From contig JARSSM010000014.1 in the NCBI GenBank assembly GCA_029624735.1, positions 40,263 to 104,262 on the forward strand: a stretch of DNA of 64,000 nucleotides, read 5' to 3'. The position numbers and the translations under genes were made by a program. Position 1 is the first letter of the stretch; the number at the start of each line of letters is the position of its first letter. The stretch comes from Defluviicoccus sp. (GTDB lineage: Bacteria > Pseudomonadota > Alphaproteobacteria > Rhodospirillales > Defluviicoccaceae). Of the stretch, positions 30,897 to 41,321 are shown piece after piece. The notes under the pieces are model-generated. The model searched no databases. It had not been told where the DNA came from and saw only the letters and a list, made by a program, of their open reading frames with translations.

Positions 30897-31589
30897 CTAT
30901 GACACGACCGCGCTCACACTCAAGCGCACGCCCGGCCCCATGGTCGAGCTCAAGCTGATCTTCTGCAGATACGTCCCCTTGGCGCCGGCCGGCTTGGCCT
31001 TGAGGATGGCGTCGATCAGCGCCCGCACGTTCTCCGTCAGGGCGCCGGCCGAAAAGCTCGCCTTGCCGACGCCGGCGTGGACGATGCCGGCCTTTTCGGC
31101 GCGGAACTCCACCTGGCCCGCCTTCGCCGCCTTGACCGCGGACACGACGTCCTGGGTGACGCTGCCGAGCTTCGGGTTCGGCATCAGACCCCGGGGGCCC
31201 AGGATCTTACCGAGCCGGCCAACGACGCCCATCATGTCGGGCGTCGCGATGCAGCGGTCGAAGGCGATCTCGCCGCCCTGGATCCGTTGCATCAGATCCT
31301 CGGCACCGACGATGTCGGCGCCCGCCGCCGTCGCCTCGGCCGCCTTGTCGCCCTTGGCGAACACCGCGACCCGGACCGACTTACCGGTGCCGTTCGGCAG
31401 GCTGACCACGCCGCGCACCATCTGATCGGCATGGCGCGGATCGACGCCTAAGCGGATCGCCACTTCCACGGTCTCGTCGAACTTGGCGGTGGCGTTCTTC
31501 TTGACCAGGTCCACCGCCTCGTCGAGCGTATAAAGACGGACGCGGTCGACACCCGCAGCCGCCTGTTTGAGCCTCTTGCCGTCAGCCAT
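30897..31589 (-). CDS. rplA: 50S ribosomal protein L1
   Basis: L1-stalk protein and, in E. coli, repressor of the rplK-rplA mRNA. The 230 aa include [20 protein letters not shown], the signature [19 protein letters not shown] and [23 protein letters not shown] at 31589, 5 bases after rplK. Confidence 0.98.
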   Translation of the reverse strand: MADGKRLKQAAAGVDRVRLYTLDEAVDLVKKNATAKFDETVEVAIRLGVDPRHADQMVRGVVSLPNGTGKSVRVAVFAKGDKAAEATAAGADIVGAEDLMQRIQGGEIAFDRCIATPDMMGVVGRLGKILGPRGLMPNPKLGSVTQDVVSAVKAAKAGQVEFRAEKAGIVHAGVGKASFSAGALTENVRALIDAILKAKPAGAKGTYLQKISLSSTMGPGVRLSVSAVVS

Positions 31590-31594
31590 CGTCG

Positions 31595-32023
31595 TCAGTC
31601 CACCACTTCAAGACCCATCGAGCGCGCCGATCCGACAACCATGCGGACGGCCCCTTCGAGGTCCTTGGCATTGAGATCCGTCATCTTCTGTTCGGCGATC
31701 TGCCGCACCTGCGCTTGCGTCACCTGCCCCACCTTCTGGCGCAAGATGTTGGCCGAACCCTTGCCGACACCGGCCGCCTTCTTCAGCAGATACGACATCG
31801 GCGCCGTCTTCATCACGAACGTGAAGGTGCGATCGGCAAAGGCGGTGATCACCACCGGAACCGGCATGCCGACTTCAATGTTCTGCGTCTTCGCGTTGAA
31901 CTGCTTGCAGAACTCCATGATGTTGAGGCCAGCTTGGCCCAGCGCCGGGCCGATCGGCGGCGACGGGTTCGCCTTTCCGGCCGGCACCTGCAGCTTGATG
32001 TAACCCGTCACTTTCTTCGCCAT
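31595..32023 (-). CDS. rplK: 50S ribosomal protein L11
   Basis: GTPase-centre protein, 142 aa. It has [20 protein letters not shown] and [20 protein letters not shown] with the conserved proline-rich switch, and the signature [15 protein letters not shown] at the C-terminus. 54 bases after nusG. Confidence 0.98.
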   Translation of the reverse strand: MAKKVTGYIKLQVPAGKANPSPPIGPALGQAGLNIMEFCKQFNAKTQNIEVGMPVPVVITAFADRTFTFVMKTAPMSYLLKKAAGVGKGSANILRQKVGQVTQAQVRQIAEQKMTDLNAKDLEGAVRMVVGSARSMGLEVVD

Positions 32024-32077
32024 ACCAACTCCCCGGCACTCAACGCCTGTGCGCGCAACGGCCTCGGCCGCGCCGCC

Positions 32078-32608
32078 TTAAGTCTTCTCAACCTGTGAAT
32101 ATTCCAGCTCGACCGGCGTCGCCCGGCCGAAAATCGACACCGCGACTTTCAGGCGCGCGCGCGTTTCATCGACCTCTTCGACAATGCCGCTGAACGAGTT
32201 GAACGGCCCGTCGCAAACCCGCACTTGCTCGCCGACCTCGAACACCAGCGCCGGCTTCGGCCGCTCGATGCCCTCTTGCACCTGATGCAAGATCCGCTGC
32301 GCCTCGCCCTCGGTGATCGGCGACGGCCGGCCGCGGCCGCCGAGAAACCCGGTCACCTTGGGCGTATTCTTGACCAGGTGCCACGTCTCATCAGTCATAT
32401 CCATCTTCACCAGCACGTAGCCGGGAAAGAACTTGCGCCTGGCCTTTTCCTTCTGGCCGCGCCGGATCTCGACGACCTCCTCGACCGGCACCAGCACCTG
32501 CTGGATGCGCTCGCTCATGCCGGCCTGGCGCGCCTGCTCCTCGATCGACTGGGCGACCTTCTGTTCGAAGCCCGAGTAGACATGAATGACGTACCAGCGC
32601 GCATCCAT
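32078..32608 (-). CDS. nusG: Transcription termination/antitermination protein NusG
   Basis: Elongation factor that couples RNA polymerase to Rho or the ribosome, 176 aa from the ATG at 32608 (MDARWYVIHVYSGFEQKVAQ). The NGN domain is followed by a KOW domain with VGEQVRVCDGPFNSFSGIVE. An ATG four codons upstream (32620) is an alternative: GAGG abuts it directly, and lies 12 bases from 32608, so the spacing is poor for both. The homologous N-terminus favours 32608. It follows secE. Confidence 0.96.
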   Translation of the reverse strand: MDARWYVIHVYSGFEQKVAQSIEEQARQAGMSERIQQVLVPVEEVVEIRRGQKEKARRKFFPGYVLVKMDMTDETWHLVKNTPKVTGFLGGRGRPSPITEGEAQRILHQVQEGIERPKPALVFEVGEQVRVCDGPFNSFSGIVEEVDETRARLKVAVSIFGRATPVELEYSQVEKT

Positions 32609-32622
32609 TGTAATCGTCATCC

Positions 32623-32814
32623 TCAGATTCCCAACAGGATGCGCACGCCGAAAGCGAGCAGCTGATCAACGACGAGGAAGAACACGGCCGCCACGACAAC
32701 CATGAGCATCACCATGGCGGTCGACAGCGCGGTCTCGCGCCGGGTCGGCCACGTGACCTTCGCGGTTTCCTGCCGAACCTCACGGACGAATTGGGCGATG
32801 TTGATCTTGGCCAT
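32623..32814 (-). CDS. secE: Preprotein translocase subunit SecE
   Basis: Single-span SecYEG subunit, 63 aa. The conserved cytosolic segment FVREVRQETAKVTWPTRRET precedes one transmembrane helix (AMVMLMVVVAAVFFLVVDQL). It lies between tRNA-Trp and nusG as in most bacteria. Confidence 0.97.
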   Translation of the reverse strand: MAKINIAQFVREVRQETAKVTWPTRRETALSTAMVMLMVVVAAVFFLVVDQLLAFGVRILLGI

Positions 32815-32829
32815 TTCCTGTCGTCATCA

Positions 32830-32905
32830 TGGCAGGGGCAGCAGGGTTCGAACCCGCGACCTGCGGTTTTGGAGACCGCCGCTCTACCAGCTGAGCTATG
32901 CCCCT
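32830..32905 (-). tRNA. tRNA-Trp (CCA)
   Basis: A 76-base cloverleaf reading AGGGGCATAGCTCAGCTGGT at the 5' end, anticodon loop CTCCAAA (anticodon CCA), T-arm GGGTTCGAACCC, acceptor TGCCCCT, discriminator G and encoded CCA. It lies between tuf copy 2 and secE. Confidence 0.97.
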
Positions 32906-32950
32906 AACGCCGTTAACCTCCGTCGCGATCGACGGCATGCAAATGACATC

Positions 32951-34147
<1,197 letters not shown>

Positions 34148-34248
34148 TGTTCTCTTTCTCGCTCGGAGGTGCCTTCAAATCCGTCTCAGACGTGACTGCA
34201 ATGCCGTTTGCGCAGCCCTGCAACGTGCCTTGGCCGGAGTGGCCGACC

Positions 34249-34322
34249 TGGAGCGGGTGAAGGGAATCGAACCCTCGTATGAAGCTTGGAAGGCTCCCGC
34301 TCTACCACTGAGCTACACCCGC
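34249..34322 (-). tRNA. tRNA-Gly (TCC)
   Basis: A 74-base cloverleaf with 5' GCGGGTGTAGCTCAGTGGTA, anticodon loop CTTCCAA (anticodon TCC), T-arm GGGTTCGATTCCC, acceptor CACCCGC, discriminator T and encoded CCA. It lies between tRNA-Tyr and tuf copy 2. Confidence 0.97.
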
Positions 34323-34363
34323 ATCGAAAAGCCAGTGTTCCCGGCAGCCCTTCCACACCGAAA

Positions 34364-34449
34364 TGGTGGAGGGGGTAGGATTCGAACCTACGTAGGCGTG
34401 CGCCAACGGTTTTACAGACCGTCCCCTTTAGCCGCTCGGGCACCCCTCC
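34364..34449 (-). tRNA. tRNA-Tyr (GTA)
   Basis: An 86-base class II tRNA with 5' GGAGGGGTGCCCGAGCGGCT, anticodon loop CTGTAAA (anticodon GTA), a long variable arm, T-arm AGGTTCGAATCCT and encoded CCA. It is the first gene of the tufB-type transcription unit. Confidence 0.97.
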
Positions 34450-34494
34450 GGACCGCCGCTGCATTCATCGGCGAACCGGCAAGACGAGCGCCTG

Positions 34495-34523
34495 CCAATA
34501 TTGCTTTTGCTCTCGCTTGTCAA
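34495..34523 (-). promoter_or_regulatory. Promoter of the tRNA-Tyr / tRNA-Gly / tuf / tRNA-Trp / secE / nusG unit
   Basis: On the minus strand a perfect TTGACA (34523-34518), a 17-base spacer and TATTGG (34500-34495), about 46 bases before tRNA-Tyr. The -10 is only a partial match, but the position is exactly where a stable-RNA promoter is expected. No GC-rich discriminator is obvious. Confidence 0.55.
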
Positions 34524-34629
34524 TCGCCAACGATTGGGAAAACACAAAGCCGCCCGGTCGCCGGCACCGCCCCGTGCCCGCGCCAACGTCTGTCCTCGCA
34601 TCCCCAACGCGAACAAGGTAAACAGCCCT

Positions 34630-35517
34630 GTGCCCGAACGCAAGCCACCACGGCGCCCGCCGCGCAAACCCCAAGCCGCTCGCGATCCGCGCGCGCAGCA
34701 GCGCTCCGGTCCGCCACTGCGGGGCACGCCGCCAGCGAAGCAGGTGCGCGCCGAGCCCTCACCGGGCACCTGGATCTACGGCCGCCACGCGGCGCTTGCC
34801 GCGGCCGCAAACCCGCGCCGGCGCGTGCTGCGCATGTTGGCTCAAGGCGAGAGCGCGCCGCTGCTCGCAGCAGCATCCGACCGCTCAGGCGTAGCGCGCC
34901 CCGCGGTCGAGGTTGTGGATCGGCCGGTGCTGTCCGCCTTCTTGCCGGAGGGCGCGGTGCATCAAGGCCTTGCGGTCGCCGTGGCGCCGCTGCCGGCACC
35001 GGCCTTCGACGATCTCTTGGCCCAGCATGCGCCCCCGGCCGAAGCGCTGGTCGTTGTCCTTGACCAGGCGAGCGACCCGCGCAACGTCGGCGCCGTGCTG
35101 CGCTCAGCCGCCGCCTTCGCCGCGGCGGCCGTCGTGGTGCAGGATCGGCACGCCCCGATCGAGTCCGGCGTACTCGCCAAAGCGGCGTCGGGCGCGCTGG
35201 AAACGGTGCCGATGGTGCGTGTCGTCAATATCGCCCGCGCCTTGCGCGCGCTGGCCGCGGCCGATTTTCTCTGCCTCGGCCTCGACAGTGCCGCCGCGCA
35301 GCCGATCACCGGACAAGCGTTGCCGAAGCGTATCGCGCTTGTCATTGGTGCCGAGGGCGCAGGCCTCAGGCGCTTGACCAAGGAGTGCTGCGAACGGCTT
35401 GCCTGCATCCCGATCGCCCCTGCGGTCGAGAGCCTGAATGTCTCGGTCGCCGCCGCCATCGCCCTGTTCGCAGTCCGCAGCCAGGAAGCCGCCGCCACCT
35501 CTGAGAAGCCGGCATAA
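34630..35517 (+). CDS. rlmB: 23S rRNA 2'-O-methyltransferase, SpoU/TrmH family (RlmB-like)
   Basis: SPOUT methyltransferase, probably the 23S rRNA Gm2251 enzyme RlmB. From the GTG at 34630 the product is 295 aa. A basic, Pro/Arg-rich N-terminus of about 45 residues precedes WIYGRHAALAAAANPRRRV, the substrate-binding domain. The knotted domain follows with motif 1 SDPRNVGAVLRSAAAF, motif 2 IGAEGAGLRRLT and motif 3 ESLNVSVAAAIALF. An upstream TTG (34501) would add 43 residues that look non-coding. It is divergent from tRNA-Tyr and 5 bases before the next gene. Confidence 0.9.
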   Translation: MPERKPPRRPPRKPQAARDPRAQQRSGPPLRGTPPAKQVRAEPSPGTWIYGRHAALAAAANPRRRVLRMLAQGESAPLLAAASDRSGVARPAVEVVDRPVLSAFLPEGAVHQGLAVAVAPLPAPAFDDLLAQHAPPAEALVVVLDQASDPRNVGAVLRSAAAFAAAAVVVQDRHAPIESGVLAKAASGALETVPMVRVVNIARALRALAAADFLCLGLDSAAAQPITGQALPKRIALVIGAEGAGLRRLTKECCERLACIPIAPAVESLNVSVAAAIALFAVRSQEAAATSEKPA

Positions 35518-35522
35518 GCCGG

Positions 35523-35972
35523 ATGCCGCCAACCCTCGTTCTGCCGCCAACATTCGCGCTGATCGCCGGGTTCGCCATGGCGTGCCTGGACCGCTTCGTG
35601 CCGATTGCCGACCTCGTCAACTCCCCTTGGCATTGGATGGCACTCGTACCGGCGACCGCCGGCCTGCTGCTGACGCTGTGGGCAGCCGTGGGCTTCATCC
35701 GTGCTGGAACGCCGCTTGAGCCCTATAAGCAAGCCTCGGCGCTGGTCACTTCCGGACCGTACCGGTTCTCCCGCAACCCGATCTATCTGGGCATGGCGCT
35801 GCTGCTCGCAGGCTTCTGGCTTTGGCTCGGCAGCTTGAGCCCAGGCCTGGTTCTGCCCGCGTTCGTGGTCGCGATCGATCGCCGCTTCATCCGGCGCGAG
35901 GAAGCCCACCTCGAGGAACGCTTTGGGGAACGCTTTCGCGCCTACAGGGCTTCCGTCCGCCGCTGGCTCTAA
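35523..35972 (+). CDS. Isoprenylcysteine/phosphatidylethanolamine methyltransferase-like membrane protein
   Basis: Integral membrane protein of 149 aa with four hydrophobic segments and the family signature VTSGPYRFSRNPIYLG followed by a C-terminal EEAHLEERFGERFRAYRASV segment that binds S-adenosylmethionine in this superfamily. The bacterial substrate is unknown; prenylated proteins are not expected. ATG at 35523, 5 bases after rlmB, so likely co-transcribed. Confidence 0.8.
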   Translation: MPPTLVLPPTFALIAGFAMACLDRFVPIADLVNSPWHWMALVPATAGLLLTLWAAVGFIRAGTPLEPYKQASALVTSGPYRFSRNPIYLGMALLLAGFWLWLGSLSPGLVLPAFVVAIDRRFIRREEAHLEERFGERFRAYRASVRRWL

Positions 35973-35992
35973 GCTATTCTTATCGCCGTAGC

Positions 35993-36067
35993 GCCGGCGT
36001 AGCTCAACGGCAGAGCAACCGCCTTGTAAGCGGTAGGTTCCGGGTTCAAGTCCTGGCGCCGGCACCA
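35993..36067 (+). tRNA. tRNA-Thr (TGT)
   Basis: A 75-base cloverleaf with 5' GCCGGCGTAGCTCAACGGCA, anticodon loop CTTGTAA (anticodon TGT), T-arm GGGTTCAAGTCCT, acceptor CGCCGGC, discriminator A and encoded CCA. It lies 20 bases after the preceding gene on the same strand. Confidence 0.96.
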
Positions 36068-36125
36068 TTGCTTCTTCCCTCGCCGCGGAACGGTGGCGGC
36101 CCGGGACGTCCCAGCGTCTGGACCC

Positions 36126-39100
36126 ATGCCGCACCTCCGCCTCCTTCTGATCCTCGTCCTCGTTACCGTCCTGCCCGCGGCAGCTCACGCCTTTCAGCCG
36201 CCCGGTCTCAGCACCGATGCCGCAACCTACCGTTCGGCTGTAATGCAAAAGCGCCCGCCGCAGCCCAGCCCCGAGGCGGCAGCCGCCGCGGCAAGCGCCG
36301 CCCGCCGGGCGTACGACGCCGGCCGCTTCGAAGAAGCACTCCGCCGTTCCGAGGAAGCGATCGCGCAAGGCAACGAGACGGACTCGGCGGCCCTGTGGCT
36401 CAGGTTGAGCGACCTCTGGACCAAGGTCGCGCCCGCCAATCCGCAGCGGGCCCTGCAGGCCGCTTGGCTTGCCTATTCGAGCTCCTTCGCCGCGGACCAG
36501 CGCCAAGCTGCGCTCGTGCGCATGGCTGACCTGTTCGAGCGCTATCTCGCCCAGCCCAAGCTGGCGCTGCAGGCGCTTTCCGAGGCGGCCGCCGAGCGGC
36601 CAGCGGATGAAGGCTTGCGCACCCGCATCGCCGCCCTGCGGCTCGCGGTCGGGCTCGACCTGCGCACGATCCGCGTTGATACCGAGAGCGATCAGCCGCG
36701 CGTTTGCTTCACCTTCGCGACCCCGCTCGCCCCATCACCTGCGATCCACTTCGAGGACTACGTGCGCGTCGTCCCCGAGGTTGCCGTGAGTGCGGAAGCG
36801 TCCGACGACACGCTGTGCCTGACCGGCCTCAGCCACGGCAGCTCCGCTCAAGTGACCTTGCGCGAAGGCTTGCCCGGCCAGGACGGCTTGATCCTGCGCC
36901 AGACCGAGACCCACAAGCTCAGCGTTGGCGACCGCAAGCCGGCGGCGGCCTTTCGCGGCAACGCCTTCGTCCTGCCGCGCTTCGGTCCGCAAGGCGTACC
37001 GCTGACGACGGTCAACCTCGATGCGGTCGAACTCGCACTCCACCGCATCAACGACCGCAATCTGGCGCCGCAATTGGCTCAGGGCGCCCTGATGGCCGCG
37101 CTCAGCCGCTACGATGCCGGCGAGATCGCGGAGACCGCGGGCGAGCTGGTGTGGCAGGGCCGGATGGCGGTTGGCAACGAGCGCAACAAGTCCGTGGTCA
37201 CCGCCATCCCGGTCAAGGACCTGCTCCCCAACCCACTGCCTGGCCTTTACGTCGTCACCGCGCGCCCGGCCGACATTCCGGACGGCGAGGTCCCGTACAC
37301 GGCGGCGACCCGCTGGCTGATGATTTCCGATCTGGCATTGACGGCGATGCAAGGTGCAGATGGTTTGAGCGTGTTCGTCCGCTCACTCAGCACCGCAAAG
37401 CCACTGCCGGGCGTCACCGTGGCGCTGGTCGCCCGCAACAACGCCGAGCTCGTGCGGCTGACGAGCGACGCAGGCGGCCGGGTCCGCTTTCCCGCCATCG
37501 CGGCCGGAGCCCGCGGCGGCAGCCAGCCGGCACTGGTCATGGCCTATGGTGCCGATGCCGACTTCGCCGCCCTCAATCTCACCGAACCGGCGTTCGACTT
37601 AAGCGACCGCGGCGTCGGCGGCCGGGTGCCCCCGGGACCCGTCGATGCCTACCTGTTCAGCGAGCGCGGCGTCTACCGGCCGGCCGAAGTGGTGCACATC
37701 ACGGCCCTGATGCGCGATAACGCCAGCGAAGCGATCGATGGCGTCCCGCTGACGCTCAAAGTCTTGCGCCCGAACGGCACGACCTTCCACGCGAGCGTGG
37801 TGCCGGCAGCAGCACCGGGCGCCCATGTCCTCACCCTGCAGCTCACGCCATCGGCGCCGCTCGGCACCTGGAGCGTGCAGGCGTTCACCGATCCGGAGGC
37901 CCAGCCGGTCGGCCGCCTGGAGTTCCAGGTCGAGGAGTTCGTGCCCGAACGCCTGGCGGTCGAGCTCAGCGGCTCGGCCCCGGTCATCACCCCCGGCACG
38001 CCATTCGAACTCACGGTACGCAGCCGCTTCCTCTACGGTCCGCCGGCGAGCGGGCTCGAAGGGAGCGCCGACGTCGTCATCGATGCCGATCCCGCCCCCT
38101 ACCCGCAACACAAGGGCTTTCGCTTCGGTCTCGCCCAGGAGAGCGTGACGGCGCGCACCGAAACGATCGCGCTCGCCGCGACCGATGCCAGCGGCACCGT
38201 GAAGGCAGCGCTCAAGCTGCCGCCGGTGCCCGATACGACTCGGCCGCTCAAGGCTGATGTGCGGGTCGCGGTCTTCGAGCCCGGCGGCCGGCCGTCGCGC
38301 CAGGTGCTGACAGTCCCGGTCCGCACTCAAGCCTTCGCGCTCGGCATTCGCCCCCGCTTCAGCGACGACCGCTTGCCGGAGGGCGCGGAGGCCACCTTCG
38401 ATCTGATCGCGGTCGATAGTGACGGCAAGCCGATCGACAAGCAGGGCCTCTCGTACGAGTTGTTTGCCGAGGACATTAACTATCAGTGGTATGTACAGGA
38501 AGGGGAATACAAGTACCGGACATCGGTTCGGAGCCGCAGCATCCGCAAGGGTACGATTGCCGTCGCAGCGCTTGCGCCGACGGAGCTGGCCGTCGGCCCG
38601 CTTAGCTTCGGCCGCTACCGCTTGGAAGTGTCTGCCCCGGGCAGCCTGATCGCCTCGTCGACGCGTTTCACCGTCGGCTGGCACACCGCGGCCGCGGCCG
38701 ACGACACGCCGGACAGGCTCGATGTCAGCACCGATAAAGCCTCCTATCGGCCGGGGGAGACCGCGCATGTGCGGATCGCGTCGCCTTTTGCCGGCGAGGC
38801 CCTGGTCACGGTGGCGACCGACCGCATCCTCGACACCCGCACCGTCAGTGTCCCGAGCGAAGGCGTCACCGTCGATCTGCCGGTGACCGCTGCCTGGGGC
38901 AGCGGTGCCTACGTCATCGCAAGCGTGTATCGGCCGCCCCTGGCCGACCGCGAACATTTGCCGGTCCGCGCCATCGGGCTTGCCTGGCTCGCGACCGATC
39001 CGGCACCGCGATCGCTCACCGTGGCCCTGTCCGCGCCCGAAAAAGTCCGGCCGCGGCAGACGATCGACGTGCCGCTCAAGCTTACCGACAGCGATGGCAA

Positions 39101-41321
39101 GCCGGTTCAGGACGCCTTCGTCATGCTGGCGGCCGTCGATGAGGGCATTCTGCAGTTGACCGGTTATCGCGCGCCGGACCCGGTTCAACACTTCCTCGGC
39201 AAGCGCCGGCTCGGCCTCGATATCCGCGACGACTACCAGCGGTTGATCGATGCCGTCTCCGGGCCGATGGGCGCGCTGCGCCAGGGCGGCGATGCCGGCG
39301 GTTTGGGTGTCAGTCTGCCCGATGTGCCGCTCACCATCGTCTCCTTGTTCCAGGGACCGGTTAAGGCGGGCGCCAACGGCGTCGCCCGCATCGCCTTAAC
39401 TCTGCCGGATTTCAATGGTTCACTGCGCTTGATGGCGGTGGCGTTCGACCGCAGCCGCGTCGGCTCGGCGTCCGCACCCTTGGTTGTGCGCGATCCCCTG
39501 GTCGCCGAGATGGCGCTGCCACGCTTCCTGGCACCGGGCGACGAGAGCCGGGTGAGCGTGTCGCTGCACGCGGTCGAGGCGCCGGAGGGCACCTACCGCG
39601 TCGCCCTCAAGGGTGAGGGCGCGGTGACGACTTCTGACGACGTTCGCACACTTTCGCTGACACCCGGCCAGCGCATCAGCCTGCAGTCCCCCATCAAGGC
39701 CAGTGAAGCCGGCCGCGGCAGCGTCAAACTCGCGGTGACAGGCCCTGCAGACATCGCTTTGACGCGCGAACTGGCGCTGACGGTGCGGCCCGCCCAGGCA
39801 CCGATGACGACATTTGCAACAAGAAAGCTCGACCCCGGTGCCGAAGTCATGGCGACGGCGCAGATGGTCCAGGGCTATGTCCCCGGCACCGCTTCGGTCC
39901 GCTTGGGCTTCAGCACCAAGCCGCCGTTCGATGTCGCAGGGCTGCTGGCGGCGCTGCAACGCTATCCGTACGGCTGCCTGGAGCAGATCGTCAGCCGTGC
40001 GCTGCCGCTCCTCGTCGTCGATGACGTCGATCTGGCCTTGGGCCGCGAGCGCACCGCGGCGGCAACGCTGGCGTCCAGGGTTGACGGCGCGATCGCCGAG
40101 GTCCTGGACAAGCAGCGCTACGATGGCGCCTTCGGCCTGTGGAGCGGGCGCGGTCCGGAAGAACCCTGGCTGACCGCATACGCGCTCGAATTCCTCACCC
40201 GCGCACGCGGCAAAGGCCATGCCGTGCCGGCCGCTCCGTTCGAAGCGGGCCTGCGCTGGCTGCACCGCCACGCCGTCGATGGCGGCAGCGAACCCCAGGA
40301 CCTCGCCAGCCGCGCCTACGCCCTGCATGTCCTGGCGCTGGCCGGCGTCGCGACGCCTGGCTCGATCCGCTACTTCCAAGACACCTTCCGCGACCGCCTG
40401 CCGACGCCCCTGGCCCGCGCCCAGATTGCGGCGGCACTGGTGCGCCTGGGCGACGGCCCGCGGGCTGAAGCCGCCGTCGAGCGCGCGCTTGGCAACCCCG
40501 CCCGCGACTTCTGGCAAGCCGACTACGGCTCCACGGTGCGCGATGCGGCAGCCATCATTACGCTCCTGGGCGAGGTCGAGCGGCTTGGCGATGGCGCCCC
40601 GGCGTTGATCGACCGGCTGCCGGCGGACGCGCTCAGCGTGCGCGCCACCAACACCCAGGAGCAAGCGTGGCTGGTGCTGGCGGCACGGACGCTCATGGCC
40701 GGCCCGGCGCCGCTCAAGCTTGCGATTACCGGCACGCCGGCGCGCACCGGCGATCCAATCTTCCTGTCGCCGACCGCAAACGAACTCGCAAACGGCGTCA
40801 AGATCACCAACGCCGGTCCCGAACCGATCTGGCACACCACCGCCCTGGCAGGCGTGCCAAAGGAGCCGCAACCGGCGGCACGCGAGGGCTTCAAGGTCAA
40901 GAGGCAGTTTTTCCGCCGGAATGGCGAGCCCGCCAACCTCGACACCGTGCGCCAGAACGATGTGCTGGTCGTCGTGCTGGAGGGCGAGGCCGCGACCAAG
41001 CTCAGCCATCAGGCGCTGCTGACGCACCCGCTGCCGGCCGGCTGGGAGATCGAGAACCCGCGGCTGGGCGCGGAGGCGGCCGAAACGCTGCCCTGGCTGG
41101 GCACGCTCAGCGAGCCCAAGGCCTATGAGGCACGCGATGACCGCTACGCCGCCGCGGTCGACCTGACGCCGGAGGCGCCCACCTTCCGCCTCGCCTACGT
41201 CGTGCGCGCCGTCACGCCCGGTACCTACGACCTGCCCGGCGCCGTGCTGGAGGACATGTACCGGCCGCGCTACTTCGCCCGCCAGGCCGGCGGCCGGATC
41301 ACCGTTCAGCCGGCGCAGTGA
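36126..41321 (+). CDS. Bacterial alpha-2-macroglobulin family protein with intact thioester motif
   Basis: Large periplasmic protease-trap protein, 1731 aa. A signal peptide (LRLLLILVLVTVLPAAAHA) is followed by a helical N-terminal region of about 170 residues with TPR-like character, a series of macroglobulin beta domains, a bait-like region, and the thioester motif PYGCLEQ with Cys1284. There is no lipobox cysteine, so unlike E. coli YfhM it is probably not membrane-anchored. The pbpC gene begins at the very next base, the classic pairing in which the trap guards a periplasm exposed by wall damage. An upstream in-frame GTG (36093) was rejected because it would bury the signal peptide. Confidence 0.92.
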   Translation: MPHLRLLLILVLVTVLPAAAHAFQPPGLSTDAATYRSAVMQKRPPQPSPEAAAAAASAARRAYDAGRFEEALRRSEEAIAQGNETDSAALWLRLSDLWTKVAPANPQRALQAAWLAYSSSFAADQRQAALVRMADLFERYLAQPKLALQALSEAAAERPADEGLRTRIAALRLAVGLDLRTIRVDTESDQPRVCFTFATPLAPSPAIHFEDYVRVVPEVAVSAEASDDTLCLTGLSHGSSAQVTLREGLPGQDGLILRQTETHKLSVGDRKPAAAFRGNAFVLPRFGPQGVPLTTVNLDAVELALHRINDRNLAPQLAQGALMAALSRYDAGEIAETAGELVWQGRMAVGNERNKSVVTAIPVKDLLPNPLPGLYVVTARPADIPDGEVPYTAATRWLMISDLALTAMQGADGLSVFVRSLSTAKPLPGVTVALVARNNAELVRLTSDAGGRVRFPAIAAGARGGSQPALVMAYGADADFAALNLTEPAFDLSDRGVGGRVPPGPVDAYLFSERGVYRPAEVVHITALMRDNASEAIDGVPLTLKVLRPNGTTFHASVVPAAAPGAHVLTLQLTPSAPLGTWSVQAFTDPEAQPVGRLEFQVEEFVPERLAVELSGSAPVITPGTPFELTVRSRFLYGPPASGLEGSADVVIDADPAPYPQHKGFRFGLAQESVTARTETIALAATDASGTVKAALKLPPVPDTTRPLKADVRVAVFEPGGRPSRQVLTVPVRTQAFALGIRPRFSDDRLPEGAEATFDLIAVDSDGKPIDKQGLSYELFAEDINYQWYVQEGEYKYRTSVRSRSIRKGTIAVAALAPTELAVGPLSFGRYRLEVSAPGSLIASSTRFTVGWHTAAAADDTPDRLDVSTDKASYRPGETAHVRIASPFAGEALVTVATDRILDTRTVSVPSEGVTVDLPVTAAWGSGAYVIASVYRPPLADREHLPVRAIGLAWLATDPAPRSLTVALSAPEKVRPRQTIDVPLKLTDSDGKPVQDAFVMLAAVDEGILQLTGYRAPDPVQHFLGKRRLGLDIRDDYQRLIDAVSGPMGALRQGGDAGGLGVSLPDVPLTIVSLFQGPVKAGANGVARIALTLPDFNGSLRLMAVAFDRSRVGSASAPLVVRDPLVAEMALPRFLAPGDESRVSVSLHAVEAPEGTYRVALKGEGAVTTSDDVRTLSLTPGQRISLQSPIKASEAGRGSVKLAVTGPADIALTRELALTVRPAQAPMTTFATRKLDPGAEVMATAQMVQGYVPGTASVRLGFSTKPPFDVAGLLAALQRYPYGCLEQIVSRALPLLVVDDVDLALGRERTAAATLASRVDGAIAEVLDKQRYDGAFGLWSGRGPEEPWLTAYALEFLTRARGKGHAVPAAPFEAGLRWLHRHAVDGGSEPQDLASRAYALHVLALAGVATPGSIRYFQDTFRDRLPTPLARAQIAAALVRLGDGPRAEAAVERALGNPARDFWQADYGSTVRDAAAIITLLGEVERLGDGAPALIDRLPADALSVRATNTQEQAWLVLAARTLMAGPAPLKLAITGTPARTGDPIFLSPTANELANGVKITNAGPEPIWHTTALAGVPKEPQPAAREGFKVKRQFFRRNGEPANLDTVRQNDVLVVVLEGEAATKLSHQALLTHPLPAGWEIENPRLGAEAAETLPWLGTLSEPKAYEARDDRYAAAVDLTPEAPTFRLAYVVRAVTPGTYDLPGAVLEDMYRPRYFARQAGGRITVQPAQ

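Noticed and set aside
34501..34629. N-terminal extension of rlmB from the TTG at 34501
   Set aside because: It overlaps the tRNA-Tyr promoter region, and the residues have no resemblance to the family. GTG at 34630 fits better.
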